Shown piece by piece: positions 19,213 to 30,105 of a stretch of DNA of 64,000 nucleotides. The translations under genes were made by a program, and so were the position numbers. The notes beneath the pieces are model-generated. The model made no database searches and was not told where the DNA came from. It saw only the letters and a program-made list of their open reading frames with translations. The first letter of the stretch is position 1. Each line of letters starts with the position of its first letter. The stretch covers positions 1,054,001 to 1,118,000 of the forward strand of contig NZ_CP047225.1 of the NCBI RefSeq assembly GCF_012220205.1. Direction: 5' to 3'. The stretch is from Mycoplasmopsis gallinacea. GTDB taxonomy: Bacteria; Bacillota_I; Bacilli_A; Mycoplasmatales; Metamycoplasmataceae.

Positions 19213-22200
19213 TTATTTAAGCTGAAGAACCATTGAAGTAGGAATATGCTCACTCATTGACCTAAACTCTTTTGGAACAGTGATTGCATCATATAAATAA
19301 ACATTTCCCATATTTTGTAAAGCAAAAGAATTTAAGTCTCATTCATATTTTTCTTCTCATTTTGGCTCAGCAGTGCTTCCTCAAGAATCTCCACTATCAT
19401 CATCATAAATTAAATATCTTTTTAGAACTGTAGTAGGTACTTTTCTATCATGAGTGGCTTCATATCATCAGTCCGCAAAGATATATTCAATATCTGGCAT
19501 TGGTTTTCTTTCAAATAATGATAAAGTAAATGAAGTAGGTTTATCATTTCCTGCTCTATTTGTAATATAAAGAGGTAATGCATAAGTTTTAAAGATAATT
19601 TTGCTTTCATCTCTAGAAACTTTAATAATTGGTTGTCATTTAATTTCAATTTCACTTTCTCTAAAGTGGAAAGTAGAGCTTTTTTCACTTGCAACAAGTT
19701 GCTTTACGCGATAAGTTTTTATAAATTGATTACTTTCATCTTCATTAAACAATCTTATGTTATTTTCAATTTCGCTAAGAGTCATATTTTTATGTTCGAT
19801 CCCTGCAAATAATAATGTAAAGTGTTCTTTTCCAGTTAGTTCGCTTTCGAAAGAAAAATCAGTTCTGTTAATTAAGTACTTATCAATTGTTCTATCAATT
19901 CTGCTTTCTACTTCTCTAAGTTCAACCCTTAGTCTCTCAATATCATCTTCATCAGCATATTCTAATTCTAGATCTTGAATCCCTTCTAATAATTCAAATT
20001 TTCTTCGTTCAAGCAATGCAATTTTTTGATCTATATCTACTTTAGTTTTAAATCCGTCCTTTTTAAGCACAAATTCAGCAAAATAAGTTGTTGGATTAAG
20101 AGTTTTATCTTTTTCTTTATATGCCCTTAAGATTTTACTCATATTTCATTGGCCATCTTTACTAAAATACATATCAAAAGCAAGGGCATCACTATCAATT
20201 GAATCAAAACCGTGGAGAATTTTTCTAAAATGTGTATTATATCTATTTTTTACCATCCCTTGTCATATATGCCCTTCAGGATAGAAAGTGCTTCTTGTTG
20301 AAGAAAGAAGTGATGAATTAGAAATTTCTCTTACATTTAATTTATTTCACATTTTTTCAAGCTCAATGCTTTTTGTTTTCTCAATTTCTAATTCATTTTC
20401 TAATCTAGCAATTGAAAGTTCTTTACTTTTAATTATTTTATTTAACTTATCAATTAATGAACCTTCAAGCGCATTTTCACCACTAATACCGACATCGAAA
20501 GTAGGGTCATCACTTCCAGTTAACTTTTTAAGTTTTCTTTTGATTTCTAAAATCGTTGATTGCGCTTCGTCATTATTGTTATTAGCGTGTTTTAATTTAG
20601 TTTTTAAATCAGAAATTTCACTAAGATAAGCTGCTAATAATTGATTGAGTTTTCTAATACTTTCATCTTTTTCAGCACCTGATTTTTCTAGTAAAATATT
20701 TTTCGATTTAAGTTCATTTATATTTTTTTCATTTTGTTTTTTAACGTCGTTTAAATGCTTAATTTCAGCTTTATTAGCTGATATTTCGCTAGTCAAACTA
20801 ACTTTTTCTTTTTCTAATTTTTTTATATCTAATGCCTTATTTTTCAGCTCACTATTTTTGTTCAAAAGTTCACTTTCTTTACTATTTAATAAATTAGTTT
20901 TTTCTTCGATTTGTTTTCTTAATTTATAAACTAAAGAATTTTCAAGCGCATTTTCTCCATTTTCACCAGCGACAAAGGTTGTTTCTGAATTCCCAACATA
21001 CTCGTTTAATTTGCTTTTATTAATAGCAATAATGTTTTCTAAATTAACTATCTTGCTTCTTAATTTATAAACTAATCCTCCTTCTGCATTTTCACCATTT
21101 TCGCCAAAATCACGAGTTGGATGATATTTTTCACCTGTTATTTCTTCAATTTTGTTAATTAAAACATTTAAGTATTTTCTTAATTTTTCATCTCTTTCAT
21201 TATTTAACTCTATTATCTTTGTTAAACTTTCATTTAACACTTTTGTGTTATTTATAATTGCGTTTTTTATTAAGTTAACAAGTTTAAGATGCTTTTTAAA
21301 GTATGAATTATTACTATTTACTTCAGAAATTAAAGCTTCTTTATATTCATTGCTTTCAAAATTAAAAAACTTATCAAGAAGAGCTTTATCTTCAAAATCT
21401 AAACTATTTCAAGCTACATAGCTTGAAGAAATTAATAATTCTTTACTTTCATCAATAATGATTTTTTCACCATTTATTAAGGTTAAATATGCATCTTTTG
21501 GTAATGAATACTTGATAATTTCAGCTAAATCTAGGTTGTTTGGATCTAGATTTTCATTAATATTAGTAAAGAGACTATTTACAAAATTATTATTGCTATC
21601 TTTTAATTTATCTATTTCTAAAAGCAATTCATTAATTGTGCTTCGATAGTCTACAAAGAAATTCACTAACATCTCTTTATTTAACTTAAGTTCTGAATTT
21701 AAATTAGAAATTTTGGCCTCATTTTCTTTAATTGTATTTTCATGCTGCACAATTTTTGCTTTCAAATTAGAAATGTTGCTATTTAAAGAAATAATTTGAG
21801 TTTCTTTTTCTTTGATAATATTCATTTTCTTTTCGTTTTCACCTTGTAAATGCGAAATTTCTAAATTTAATTTGTCCATCTTTTGTTTATTGATTGCAAT
21901 AATGTTTTCAATTTCATTTAAAAGACGGACATTTTCTTTTTCAACATTTTTGAGTTTAAGTTTTAAACTTTCATAATCTTGTTTTAAAGTTTTTAAGTCT
22001 TTTTCAAGGCGTGAAATTTTAGCTTCTTTTTCTCTAATTGTGCTTTTTAAACTAGAAATTTCAGCTTTTAAGTTTCCAACAATTGAACTTTCAGAAGCAT
22101 TTTCTCCATTAGCACTTGGATAAAAATCTTCATTTGAATTACCAACTAATGCTACAAGTTTCGATTTAGCTGTGATTAACTTCTCCTTTTCAGTAGCAAT

Positions 22201-22488
22201 ATTAGAGCTTAAAGCTTCAATTTGCCTATTTTTGTGATCCAAATCATTTTTAAGTAAGTTAATTTCATTTTTTCTTTTAGCTACTTGTCAATTCAAAGTT
22301 TCAATTTTCTTTTCGTTATTTTTGATTTCTTCTACATTTGCACAATGAGTAACCACAAAAGGTGTTATTAATAAACTAATAACACTAACACCAAGTAATA
22401 CTCAAAGTAAATTTCTTTTGCGTTTTTTGTTAGTAGCTTCATATCTTCTTCCGAAAAGAAACGAACTATTTTCGTTTTTGATTAACAT
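19213..22488 (-). CDS. Membrane-anchored coiled-coil protein with GENGENA repeats
   Basis: A 1091-aa protein. Residues about 28-48 form one membrane helix (LLWVLLGVSVISLLITPFVV) after a basic N-terminus. A cysteine follows in VVTHC but is a poor lipobox. Residues about 50-720 are dense coiled coil (heptads of L/I/E/K). Four loops carrying the motif F-x(2,3)-GENGEN-A-x(3,4)-SLVYKL-x2-I interrupt it. The last 350 residues are a mixed, probably globular domain with several UGA-Trp codons. GGAGGAGG is a strong ribosome site before ATG 22488. The layout suggests a surface or cytoskeletal tether; no family is recognised. Confidence 0.8.
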
Positions 22489-22648
22489 TTTTCATTTTCC
22501 TCCTCCGTTATTCATATAAAAATAATTGTTAGATGGAGAAATAATTAACTTTTGTACCTTTTTGTTTAGCTAAATTTTTGTTTTTGAATATTTATAAACG
22601 ATATTGCGACAATTTTGTAAAATATAAATACACATTCGAGGTAAAGAA

Positions 22649-23506
22649 ATGTTTTATAAATATTACAAAAAAAGTGGTGTATATACCAATTCTGAAGTAA
22701 GGAAACTTGGGAGAAGCTTAGGTGCTAAAAAAGTGGGTCATTCCGGAATTTTAGACCCATTAGCACAAGGATTAGTTTTAGTAGCTACTGATGCAGATAC
22801 AAGACTTTTAGAGTTTATTAACTTCAAAAATAAAAAGTATATTGCAAAATGCAAATTTGGCTATTTTTCAGATACTTTAGATACAGATGCAGAGCAAATT
22901 TATAAGTTAGAAAACCCTGCGCTAATAACTAAGGAAAATCTTTTAATTGCTCTTGAAAAAATCAAGCAGCTTAAAGAACAATTACCCCCAAAATATAGTG
23001 CTAAAAAAATTAACGGGGTTAGAGCTTACGTATATGCAAGGGAAAATAAGGAAGTAGAGCTTAAAATGCAAAAAATAGAAATATTAGATGCTTCGCTTAT
23101 TGAATTTGATGCCCAAAAACAAGAAGCTACCTTTGCTTTTGATGTTTCTGAAGGAACTTATATTCGCTCGCTTTTAAGAGATATTGCAAATCTTTGCAAT
23201 ACCGAAATGGTAATGAGCTATCTTAAAAGAGATGCAGTTGGTTTAGTTAAGTTAGAAAAGTTAGAACCTGAACAATATAGCGAAATTTCTTATGATTTAA
23301 TTTTTGATTTAAGCAAGTTTGCTTTAAATGAAAAGCAAGTTCTTGATTTATCTTTTGGTAGGGAAATTAAGGCATTTTCAGCTAATATGACAAACTTAGA
23401 AAAGGTTTTATTAATTAACAAAAGCACCAATTTAATTTGTGCCGTTGGTGAATTTAAAAACGGTAGAATTTACCCGAAAAAAGTATTTCCTGAGAGGTTA
23501 TTATGA
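22649..23506 (+). CDS. truB: tRNA pseudouridine-55 synthase
   Basis: A 285-aa protein with the TruB catalytic motif GHSGILDPLAQGLV, where Asp36 is the nucleophile, preceded by the expected KxxGVYTNSEV segment. Other family blocks are KYIAKCKFGYFSDTLDTDA, QLPPKYSAKKINGVRAYVYAR and EGTYIRSLLRDI. It modifies U55 in the T-loop of tRNAs. It overlaps the start of the HAD phosphatase gene by 4 bp. Together with ribF and rpsO downstream it forms a gene order often seen in Firmicutes and mollicutes (truB-ribF-rpsO). Confidence 0.95.
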   Translation: MFYKYYKKSGVYTNSEVRKLGRSLGAKKVGHSGILDPLAQGLVLVATDADTRLLEFINFKNKKYIAKCKFGYFSDTLDTDAEQIYKLENPALITKENLLIALEKIKQLKEQLPPKYSAKKINGVRAYVYARENKEVELKMQKIEILDASLIEFDAQKQEATFAFDVSEGTYIRSLLRDIANLCNTEMVMSYLKRDAVGLVKLEKLEPEQYSEISYDLIFDLSKFALNEKQVLDLSFGREIKAFSANMTNLEKVLLINKSTNLICAVGEFKNGRIYPKKVFPERLL

Positions 23507-24315
23507 AAAAAATAAAAGATATAGTAAAAATTGCAGCTTTCGATGTTGATGGTACATTATTACCAAATGGACATATGCGTTTTTCTAATAACATTAGAAA
23601 AATGTTCCAAGAATTAAGAGAGCATAAAATTATTTCTGTGCTTGCTACAGCTAGAGAATTTGCAACTATTGGTGATTTTTTAGAACAATTAAACCCAGAT
23701 TATTTCATCGGAGCAAATGGAACTTTTATTTGAGATGTTCAAAACAAAGAATTTGTGTATAAAAAAACCTTGATTAAAGATGAAGTTATTCAACTTTATC
23801 ACTTAATTCAAGATGATGTCAGAGGGTTTTCAATTACCGATTTTAACAAGGTTTATAAATCACCTAATGTCAATTTAAATTCATGATTTATTCGTCCATT
23901 TAAAGATAATTACCACGACTTTGATGAAGAAGTTTTAGGTACAGATGATTTATATGTAATTACTTTAAATACAGAACACCCAAATGAAGTAAGCGAAAAA
24001 ATTAACAAAATCATTCAAGAAAATAACTTCCAAATGGAAGTATCTGCCATTTGAAGTAAGGGTATTTTTGTTGGACCAATTGCAATTAACAAAAGTAATG
24101 CTCTTTCATATTTGACAAACAAATTAGGTTTATCTCTTGATAATTTAATAGCTTTTGGGGATAGTGAAAATGACTATGAAATGCTTAAAGATGCATTTTA
24201 TGGTGTTGCAATGGAATGTGCAAAACAACCAATTAAAGAAGTAGCTAAAGATATTGCTCTTGATTGTGAATATGATGGTACTTACTTAAAACTTAAGGAA
24301 CTTGAAATTATCTAA
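23503..24315 (+). CDS. HAD-superfamily (Cof-type) phosphatase
   Basis: A 270-aa protein with motif I AAFDVDGTLLP, motif II LATAR, motif III Lys in AINKSNALSYL and motif IV FGDSENDYEML. A C2-type cap lies between motifs II and III. Cof-type enzymes hydrolyse sugar phosphates or flavin mononucleotide precursors. Its place between truB and ribF makes flavin-related dephosphorylation possible but unproven. UGA-Trp occurs at TFIWDV, NSWFIR and AIWSK. Confidence 0.88.
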
Positions 24316-24317
24316 AA

Positions 24318-25178
24318 ATGAACGATTTAATAATTTACCAATTTCAAGATTTTGTTCCGCAAAAAGATGATATTTTCATTCTTGGTTCCTTTGAATCTTT
24401 TCATTTAGGCCACTATAATCTATATAAAAAAGCTTTAGAACAAAAAAAAGATAACCAAAGAATCATCTTAGTGACATTTAATAATGAAATTGGAATGCCT
24501 AAATTTAATGGTGAAATTTTCACTGATAATAATTACAAATACAAAAGTTTATCTGACTTAAAATTTGATGCTATTGTGGAACTTAATTTTCAAAAAATCT
24601 CACAACTTAATGGTGAAAACTTTATTTATGCACTTACACAAAATTTACCTTGCACCATAATTACAGGTAAGGACTTTAAATTTGGAAAAAATGCTTCAAG
24701 TAATTGCAATGACATTTCTTGCTATAATTTAGATTCAAAAGTTGAAATTGTCGATTTATTAAAAGTTAATGGTGTTAAAATTAGTTCCAAATTAATTAAA
24801 GAATTAATTCAATATGGAAATATTGAAGATAGCAATAAATTATTAGTTTTTAACTATGGATTTTCAGCAGTAATTAACCAAAAAATGGAGCTAAAAATTT
24901 CTGAAAACCTAGTGAGAATGCATCCTGGTATTTATGGAGCTTCACTGCTTTTTGATAATGGTGTTGGCATATACGGAATAATTCATGTTAAAATGGATCG
25001 TAGCTACCATTTCATTTCTTTCGATCCTAAATTTAAGATTGAAAATGATACAAATATCTTAATTCAAGTCTTTAAAGAATTTAGAATTATTTCAAATAGT
25101 CAGTTAGATAATGTTAATGAAAAAGACTTTTTAAGCATCAAATCTTTTTTCATTAATCTAATCCAAAACTCAAATTAA
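24318..25178 (+). CDS. ribF: FAD synthetase / riboflavin kinase (RibF)
   Basis: A 286-aa protein. The N-terminal nucleotidyltransferase domain has FHLGHYNLY (the HxGH-type ATP site) and GKDFKFGKNASSN in place of the usual FGxxxxG block. The ISS.LIKELIQYGNIE segment matches the end of that domain. The C-terminal 100 residues resemble the flavokinase beta-barrel, but the usual G(K)PT..N motif is not evident (VRMHPGIYGASLLF), so kinase activity is uncertain. It makes FAD from FMN and ATP. The ATG lies 2 bp after the HAD gene stop. Confidence 0.82.
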   Translation: MNDLIIYQFQDFVPQKDDIFILGSFESFHLGHYNLYKKALEQKKDNQRIILVTFNNEIGMPKFNGEIFTDNNYKYKSLSDLKFDAIVELNFQKISQLNGENFIYALTQNLPCTIITGKDFKFGKNASSNCNDISCYNLDSKVEIVDLLKVNGVKISSKLIKELIQYGNIEDSNKLLVFNYGFSAVINQKMELKISENLVRMHPGIYGASLLFDNGVGIYGIIHVKMDRSYHFISFDPKFKIENDTNILIQVFKEFRIISNSQLDNVNEKDFLSIKSFFINLIQNSN

Positions 25179-25183
25179 AATGA

Positions 25184-25189
25184 TATAAT
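25184..25189 (+). promoter_or_regulatory. -10 box of rpsO
   Basis: A perfect TATAAT is followed by a leader of about 95 nt with an AGCTAT...ATAGCA hairpin-like segment before the GGAG ribosome site of rpsO. The long leader is compatible with S15 autoregulation, but no known S15-binding structure could be confirmed by eye. Confidence 0.55.
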
Positions 25190-25292
25190 ACAAAAGCTAT
25201 TATGATAGCACTAATAAAACATAAATTTTATACTTAGTTTAATGTTCAAATTAAGCTCGGTTTAAAACATAATTTAACTAAAGGAGATAATT

Positions 25293-25559
25293 ATGGTTTC
25301 TAAAGCTCGTAAAGCAGAACTTGTTGCTAAATATGGAAAAAATGCAAAAGATACAGGGAACGCTTTTGTTCAAATTGCTATTTTAACAGAAGATATTGAA
25401 TCTTTAAAATCACACTTTGCAGTAAATCCTAAAGACTTCCACTCACGTAGAGGTTTCTTAGCAAAAATTTCACAACGTAAAGTTTTACTTAAACACTTGA
25501 AAGAAACAAACCTTGAAGAATACAACAAGTGTTTAGAAGCTCTTAACTTACGTAAATAA
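25293..25559 (+). CDS. rpsO: 30S ribosomal protein S15
   Basis: An 88-aa protein matching S15 over its whole length, with the conserved TGNAFVQIAILTEDIESLKS and HSRRGFLAKISQRKVLLKHL blocks that contact 16S rRNA. AAAGGAG precedes the ATG. It has its own promoter and a strong terminator, so it is monocistronic. Confidence 0.97.
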   Translation: MVSKARKAELVAKYGKNAKDTGNAFVQIAILTEDIESLKSHFAVNPKDFHSRRGFLAKISQRKVLLKHLKETNLEEYNKCLEALNLRK

Positions 25560-25567
25560 TATTTGAA

Positions 25568-25620
25568 AATATATCTTTGGTTTTCTCTTGTAAAGTGGAA
25601 AAACAAAGATATATTTTTTA
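25568..25620 (+). terminator. rpsO terminator
   Basis: A long stem (AATATATCTTTG...CAAAGATATATT with further inner GTTTTC/GAAAAAC pairing) ends in TTTTTATTTT. Confidence 0.85.
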
Positions 25621-25680
25621 TTTTGTAAACTTTCCAGTTATATTCAATTTTTACTTATATTAATACTGGAGGGATAATTA

Positions 25681-26655
25681 ATGGATGAAAACAAAGAACT
25701 TATAAAAAATGCTCTAAATGAAGTGTCTAAAAAATTTGGAAAAGAAGCAATTATGCTAATGGGTGATTCAAAGGTTTTAGATATTGAAACTTTCTCTAGT
25801 GGCAGTTATGCCTTAGATAAAGCGCTAGGAATTAACGGAATACCAAAAGGAAGAATTATTGAGATTTATGGACCTGAAAGTTGTGGAAAGACAACTTTAT
25901 CACTCCATTGCATAGCTGAAGTGCAAAAACTAGGAAAAATAGCAGCTTTTATTGATGCTGAGCATTCAATAGACCCAATTTATGCTAAAAACATAGGTGT
26001 AGATATTGATAATTTAATTTTAAGTCAACCAGATTCAGGTGAGCAAGCACTTGAAATTGTTGATATGCTCGCTAAAAGTGGTTACATTGATTTAATAGTA
26101 GTTGATAGCGTGGCTGCTTTAGTTCCTGAAGCTGAACTTCAGGGAGAAATGAAAGATCAACAAATTGGACTTCAAGCTCGCCTTATGTCTAAGGCACTTA
26201 GAAAAATCACTGCTAGTTTAAACAAGAATAATACAACTGTAATTTTTATTAACCAAATTAGAGAAAAAGTTGGTGTAATTTTCGGTAATCCTGAAACCAC
26301 TACAGGTGGAAGGGCTTTAAAATTTTATTCAAGCATTCGGATTGAAGTGAGAAAAGGTACTGTTTTAGCTGACGGAAAAGAATTTGTTGGAAATGAGGTT
26401 AGATTCAAAGTTGTTAAAAACAAATTATCTGCACCTTATAAAACAGCTCAAAGCGAAATTGTTTTTGCAAAAGGAATTGATCGAATTGGGGAATTAGCAG
26501 ATTTAGGTACTGAAATAGGAGTTTTTGCTAAAAAAGGTGCTTGATATAGTTACAATAATCAAAACATTGCGCAAGGAAGAAAATCTTTAAAAGAATATAT
26601 CTTAAATAATGAACAAATTCAGAAAGAAATTTTAGAAAAACTTAATCAAAATTAA
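25681..26655 (+). CDS. recA: Recombinase RecA
   Basis: A 324-aa RecA with Walker A GPESCGKTT, Walker B LIVVDSVAAL, the MAW-like ALRKITASLNKNNTTVIFINQ block and L2 GNPETTTGGRALKFY. The L1 loop reads EAELQGEMKDQQIGLQARLM. The C-terminus is short and lacks the acidic tail of enterobacterial RecA. GGAGGG lies 7 bases before the ATG. It mediates strand exchange, relevant to the repeat-rich surface genes and IS copies in this window. Confidence 0.97.
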
Positions 26656-26697
26656 TTAATATATTAAACATTTGTTCTTAACATATATAATATAAAC

Positions 26698-27501
26698 ATG
26701 AAGAAACTCAACGTACTTTTTATCGGTGATATTTTCGGTGAACCAGGAGTTGTAACCGTTGAAAAAGTATTACCAAAAATAATTAAAGAAAATAATATTG
26801 ACTTTGTAATCGCACAAGGTGAAAACGTGACCGGTAGAAAGGGTCTTGACAATCAAGATTATCTTAGACTTAAAAATATAGGTGTAAATGCAATTACAAT
26901 GGGGAATCATGTTTGAGCTAATCCTGATATTTACAATTTTATTGAAAATTCAGATGTTATTAGACCTTTAAACATACCAATTGATTACCCAGGGGTAGGA
27001 AGCAAAACTTTTGATGTTAAAGGATTTAAATTGCAAGTAATTTCTTTAATGGGGATTACTTTTAACACTTTGATGTCACCTTGAAATGAAGAAGAAGCTT
27101 TAAACTTTTTCGATAGTATCGATATTCTTTTAGATAGTATAGAAAATGTAGATTTTCGTTTTGTAGACTTTCACGCTGAAACTACAAGCGAAAAAAATGT
27201 TCTTGGTTTATATTTAGACGGTAAAGTAAATGCAGTTTGTGGTACACATACGCATGTTCAAACAAATGATTATCGAACATTACCAAATGGAACTGCTTAC
27301 ATTAGTGATGCTGGAATGTGCGGGCCACAAAATGCTGCAATTGGTGCTAACTATGAACAAGTGTATAAAAAAATGCGTTACGGAAGCAAAGAAAAATTTG
27401 AAGTTAGTCCAAATAACACTCAATTTAACGCAGTAATTATTGAAATGAGTGAAAATAAAAATAAAATATCGCCAATAAGAATTGATGATATTAAGTTTTA
27501 A
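26698..27501 (+). CDS. YmdB-family metallophosphoesterase (TIGR00282 type)
   Basis: A 267-aa protein with the metal-binding signature FIGDIFGEPG, QGENVTG, MGNHVWA, FHAETTSEK and GTHTHVQTND. The family hydrolyses 2',3'-cyclic nucleotides and in Bacillus affects mRNA stability and biofilm choice. It directly follows recA, as in many mollicutes. The start ATG at 26698 lacks an obvious Shine-Dalgarno sequence. Confidence 0.92.
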
Positions 27502-27546
27502 TTAAAAAGCAAAAAACTAAATCTCTTTTAATCGATTTTAATTTAA

Positions 27547-27640
27547 ATTGTGATGGAGTGATCCGAAACACAATAAAAGGAATGGTTATAAGCCAGGCTT
27601 TTTATTGTGTTTTTATTTCTTTGTTTTTTGCTTTGATAGG
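27547..27640 (+). mobile_element. Solo left end of an IS30-type element
   Basis: A hairpin AAACACAATAAAA/TTTTATTGTGTTT (27566-27578 with 27600-27612), preceded by a TTGTGATGGAGTGATCCG stretch, resembles the left terminal region of the copies at 28769 and 55178, which have a matching AAAACACAAGAAAA-type hairpin and the same TTTTTATTTCTTT tail. No transposase follows, so this is probably the remnant of a related but diverged copy. 27502-27734 holds nothing else recognisable. Confidence 0.5.
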
Positions 27641-27734
27641 TTTTTACTTTATAAGCATTTATGAATTTTTGTACTACTTTTTTATAATTTAAATGTCGAA
27701 ATCATAAGAGAAATTGATAGGAAAGATAAAGTGG

Positions 27735-28540
27735 AATAAAAAAGATTTGATGGACCAGTTTGAATACAAGCTAAACAAGTTAGTAAATATTTTGAAGACA
27801 ATATCATGGCTTCCTTCACCATTAGAGAACCTGATAAAATTGAACATAAGATTATTTACAATTATCCATTTACAATGTTTGAAGAACTTGCTACTAATGC
27901 TATTTTACATAAAGAATATGATACACCTGAATATGTAGGGATATATATTTATAATGATAGAATTTATTTTGTAAATCACAACAGACCTCTTCCGCCTGTA
28001 ACTATTGAAGCCCTAAATAAGGAAATTAAAGATATGTTTTTGAAATTAAATTTAATAGAGTCTTATGGTTAAGGTATAAGAAGAGCAAAAGACGCTCTAT
28101 TTAAAAATTCTTATCCTGAACTCAAATTTTATCCCGACAATGAAAATGACAATTACACCAATGCAGTTATGACCATAAATTCGGAATTTTTGAAAGACTT
28201 TACCATTAGTACTACCAAAGAAACTGATCAAACTACCAAAGAAATCGATGGGACTACCAAAGAAACCACAAAAGAAACTGCTCAAACTACCAAAGAAATC
28301 GATGGGACTACCAAAGAAACTTATGAAACTAACGAAGAAATTATTAATATTAAAGAGCAGATATTGCTTCTTATAAAAAACAACCCAAATATTACTGCAA
28401 AACAGATAGCAAATGAGTTTAAAGAAATAACAGAAGATGGCGTCTGATATCACTTAAGAAAACTTAAATCTAATGATCTCATTAAAAGAGAGGGTTCTAC
28501 TAAATCAGATAAATGGGTAGTCACGAAATCGAATAAATAA
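27735..28540 (+). pseudogene. Decayed ATP-binding (AlbA_2/ATPase-fold) regulator
   Basis: The frame reads FDGPVWIQAKQVSKYFEDNI, then YPFTMFEELATNAILHKEY, then NHNRPLPPVTIEAL, then GIRRAKDAL, the C-terminal half of the putative DNA-binding/ATP-binding regulators that carry an HATPase-like domain. It lacks the N-terminal part and has an in-frame TAA at 28070 within ESYG*GIRRA. The last 70 residues form a winged helix (NPNITAKQIANEFKEI). Between them lies a TTKE-rich linker with 54-bp periodic repeats. The IS remnant immediately upstream may have removed the 5' end. Confidence 0.72.
28228..28320 (+). repeat. Two 39-bp perfect repeats, 54-bp period
   Basis: 28228-28266 and 28282-28320 are identical and encode the QTTKEIDGTTKET linker. 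Being in-frame multiples of 3, unit gain or loss would change linker length without a frameshift. Confidence 0.9.
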
Positions 28541-28742
28541 AATTTATAAATTAACAATAACCTTTAGTTTCAATACATGGATTGCAATTCACATTTCAAT
28601 GCTAAGGGGTATCAAAAAACACAAAAACCATACCTTTGATCCATACTTTTCTCTTACATTTTGTTGTTGTTGACTTTATAGTTAATACTAAGTCCTAATT
28701 TAAGCAATGAAAATTGTCAAAAAGTTAATTTCAATATATAAA

Positions 28743-28768
28743 AAATCCTGTAAGTAATTACAGGATTT
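28743..28768 (+). repeat. Target duplication (left) of IS copy 1
   Basis: 26 bp identical to 30106-30131. The sequence is itself a hairpin (AAATCCTGTAA / TTACAGGATTT around GTA-type loop), the original bidirectional terminator of the lipoprotein gene at 30137. 28541-28742 upstream holds no credible gene. Confidence 0.92.
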
Positions 28769-30105
28769 GCTCGATTGTAATTTGCATTGCAACGCGGGGG
28801 GGTCAAAAACACAAGAAAAAAAGGCATGGCTACACGCCACGCTTTTTTTCTTGTGTTTTTGTTTCTTTTAAATTTATTAAAATTTTTTTGTGGTGTTTTT
28901 GCAAAGGATCCACATAAATGAATTATAAAAGAATTTGTTTCAAAAATAGGGCACAACTAGAACTTTTTTTAAAAGATTATTCGATTTCTTTAGAAAAAAT
29001 TGCAAAAATTCTTGGTTTTTCAAAATCTACAATATGAAGAGAAATAAAAAATAATTCGACCGAAAATGGGTATATAGCTGAAGAAGCTGAAAACAAATCT
29101 AAAATAAGAGAAAAATGAAAAAATCAATTTAAATTGGAATCTGATTTTTATTATTACAAAGACTTCACAAAAGTGTTTTTAGAAAACTTTGACAATACTT
29201 ATTCAGGGGTAAAAATTACCTGATTCAAAATAAAGAATCATTATGATTTTCCAATACCTACAATAAAAACAATTTACAATTGAATGAATAGCGGGTTATG
29301 AGCTTTGACAATAAAAAACAAGCTACGTCCGCGTTATAAAAAAGGTGGAAAAAGAACTGGTGACACAATAACAAGACTTGTAGGTAATAGATATGTTATA
29401 CCAATAACTTTTAGACCTAAAAATGTTAATGATAGATCTGAATTTGGACACTGAGAAGCTGATTTAATTGTCGGTAAAAAAGGAAAAAGCACTGCACATT
29501 TATTAACCTTTGAAGAAAGACAAACTCGTTATGGATTGATAAGGAAAGTACCTGACAAAAATCCGTGAAATGTAGCAAAAGTGTTGTTTGAATTAATCAA
29601 AGAAAAAAGACTAAATGTTAAATCTATAACTATTGATAACGGACTTGAATTTAAGTCGTTTTTCATGATTGGTTATAGGTTGCAAATTAAAATTTATAAA
29701 GCTGATTCATATGCTTCTTTCCAAAAAGGATCAATTGAAAATTTTAATGGTTTAATAAGAAGAAAATATCCAAAGAAAACGAATTTTAGCAAAATATCCG
29801 ATGAAGAAATTATGGAAACAGAAAAACAAATAAACAATATGCCAAGAGAAATTCTTGATTATTTTTCAGCTGATGAGTTATTTTTCGATTTGAATTATTA
29901 TAAAAAACCTTGAGATTCAAAAATACAAGAAATCCAATTATATGATCGTGCTTTTAGAAAAAGAAAGTCCAATACTGAAAGAAACAAATTCTTCAAATGA
30001 TATAAAAAATAATTCATAAAATTTAAAGAAACACCACAAAAAAACACCATCCCATATGTTGCGTTGGGAGTGGTGTTTTTGTTGCACTGGAGATTACACT
30101 CAAGC
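28769..30105 (+). mobile_element. IS30-family (IS1630-like) element, copy 1, intact
   Basis: 1337 bp, bounded by inverted repeats GCTCGATTGTAATTTGC... and (inverted) GCTTGAGTGTAATCTCC..., matching at 20 of 25 positions, and by 26-bp target duplications. Hairpins lie inside both ends: AAAACACAAG...CTTGTGTTTT on the left, ACACCATCCC...GGGAGTGGTGT on the right. They probably insulate the transposase from outside transcription and end its own. Copy 2 is at 55178. Long target duplications at terminator-like sites are a reported trait of IS1630 of M. fermentans; relationship by name is my inference. Confidence 0.93.
28918..30012 (+). CDS. IS30-family transposase (copy 1)
   Basis: 364 aa when UGA is read as Trp. 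N-terminal HTH (SLEKIAKILGFSKSTIWREI, residues about 24-43) and the IS30 catalytic core: FGHWEADLIVG (Asp), ITIDNGLEFKS (Asp) and ASFQKGSIENFNGLIRRKYP (Glu). All catalytic residues are present, so it appears functional. It differs from copy 2 by a few substitutions and lacks that copy's nonsense codon. Confidence 0.92.

Noticed and set aside
20288-21649. Several plus-strand ORFs rich in Ser/Leu/Phe opposite the coiled-coil gene
   Set aside because: They are antisense shadows of Glu/Lys-rich heptads, with no ribosome sites.
28056-28080. TAA in the regulator gene as a recoding site
   Set aside because: TAA is a stop in this code, the 5' end is also missing and an IS remnant is adjacent, so simple decay is the better reading.
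28097-28453. Minus-strand ORF rich in FFGSPIDFFG
   Set aside because: It is the antisense shadow of the TTKE-repeat linker of the regulator pseudogene.
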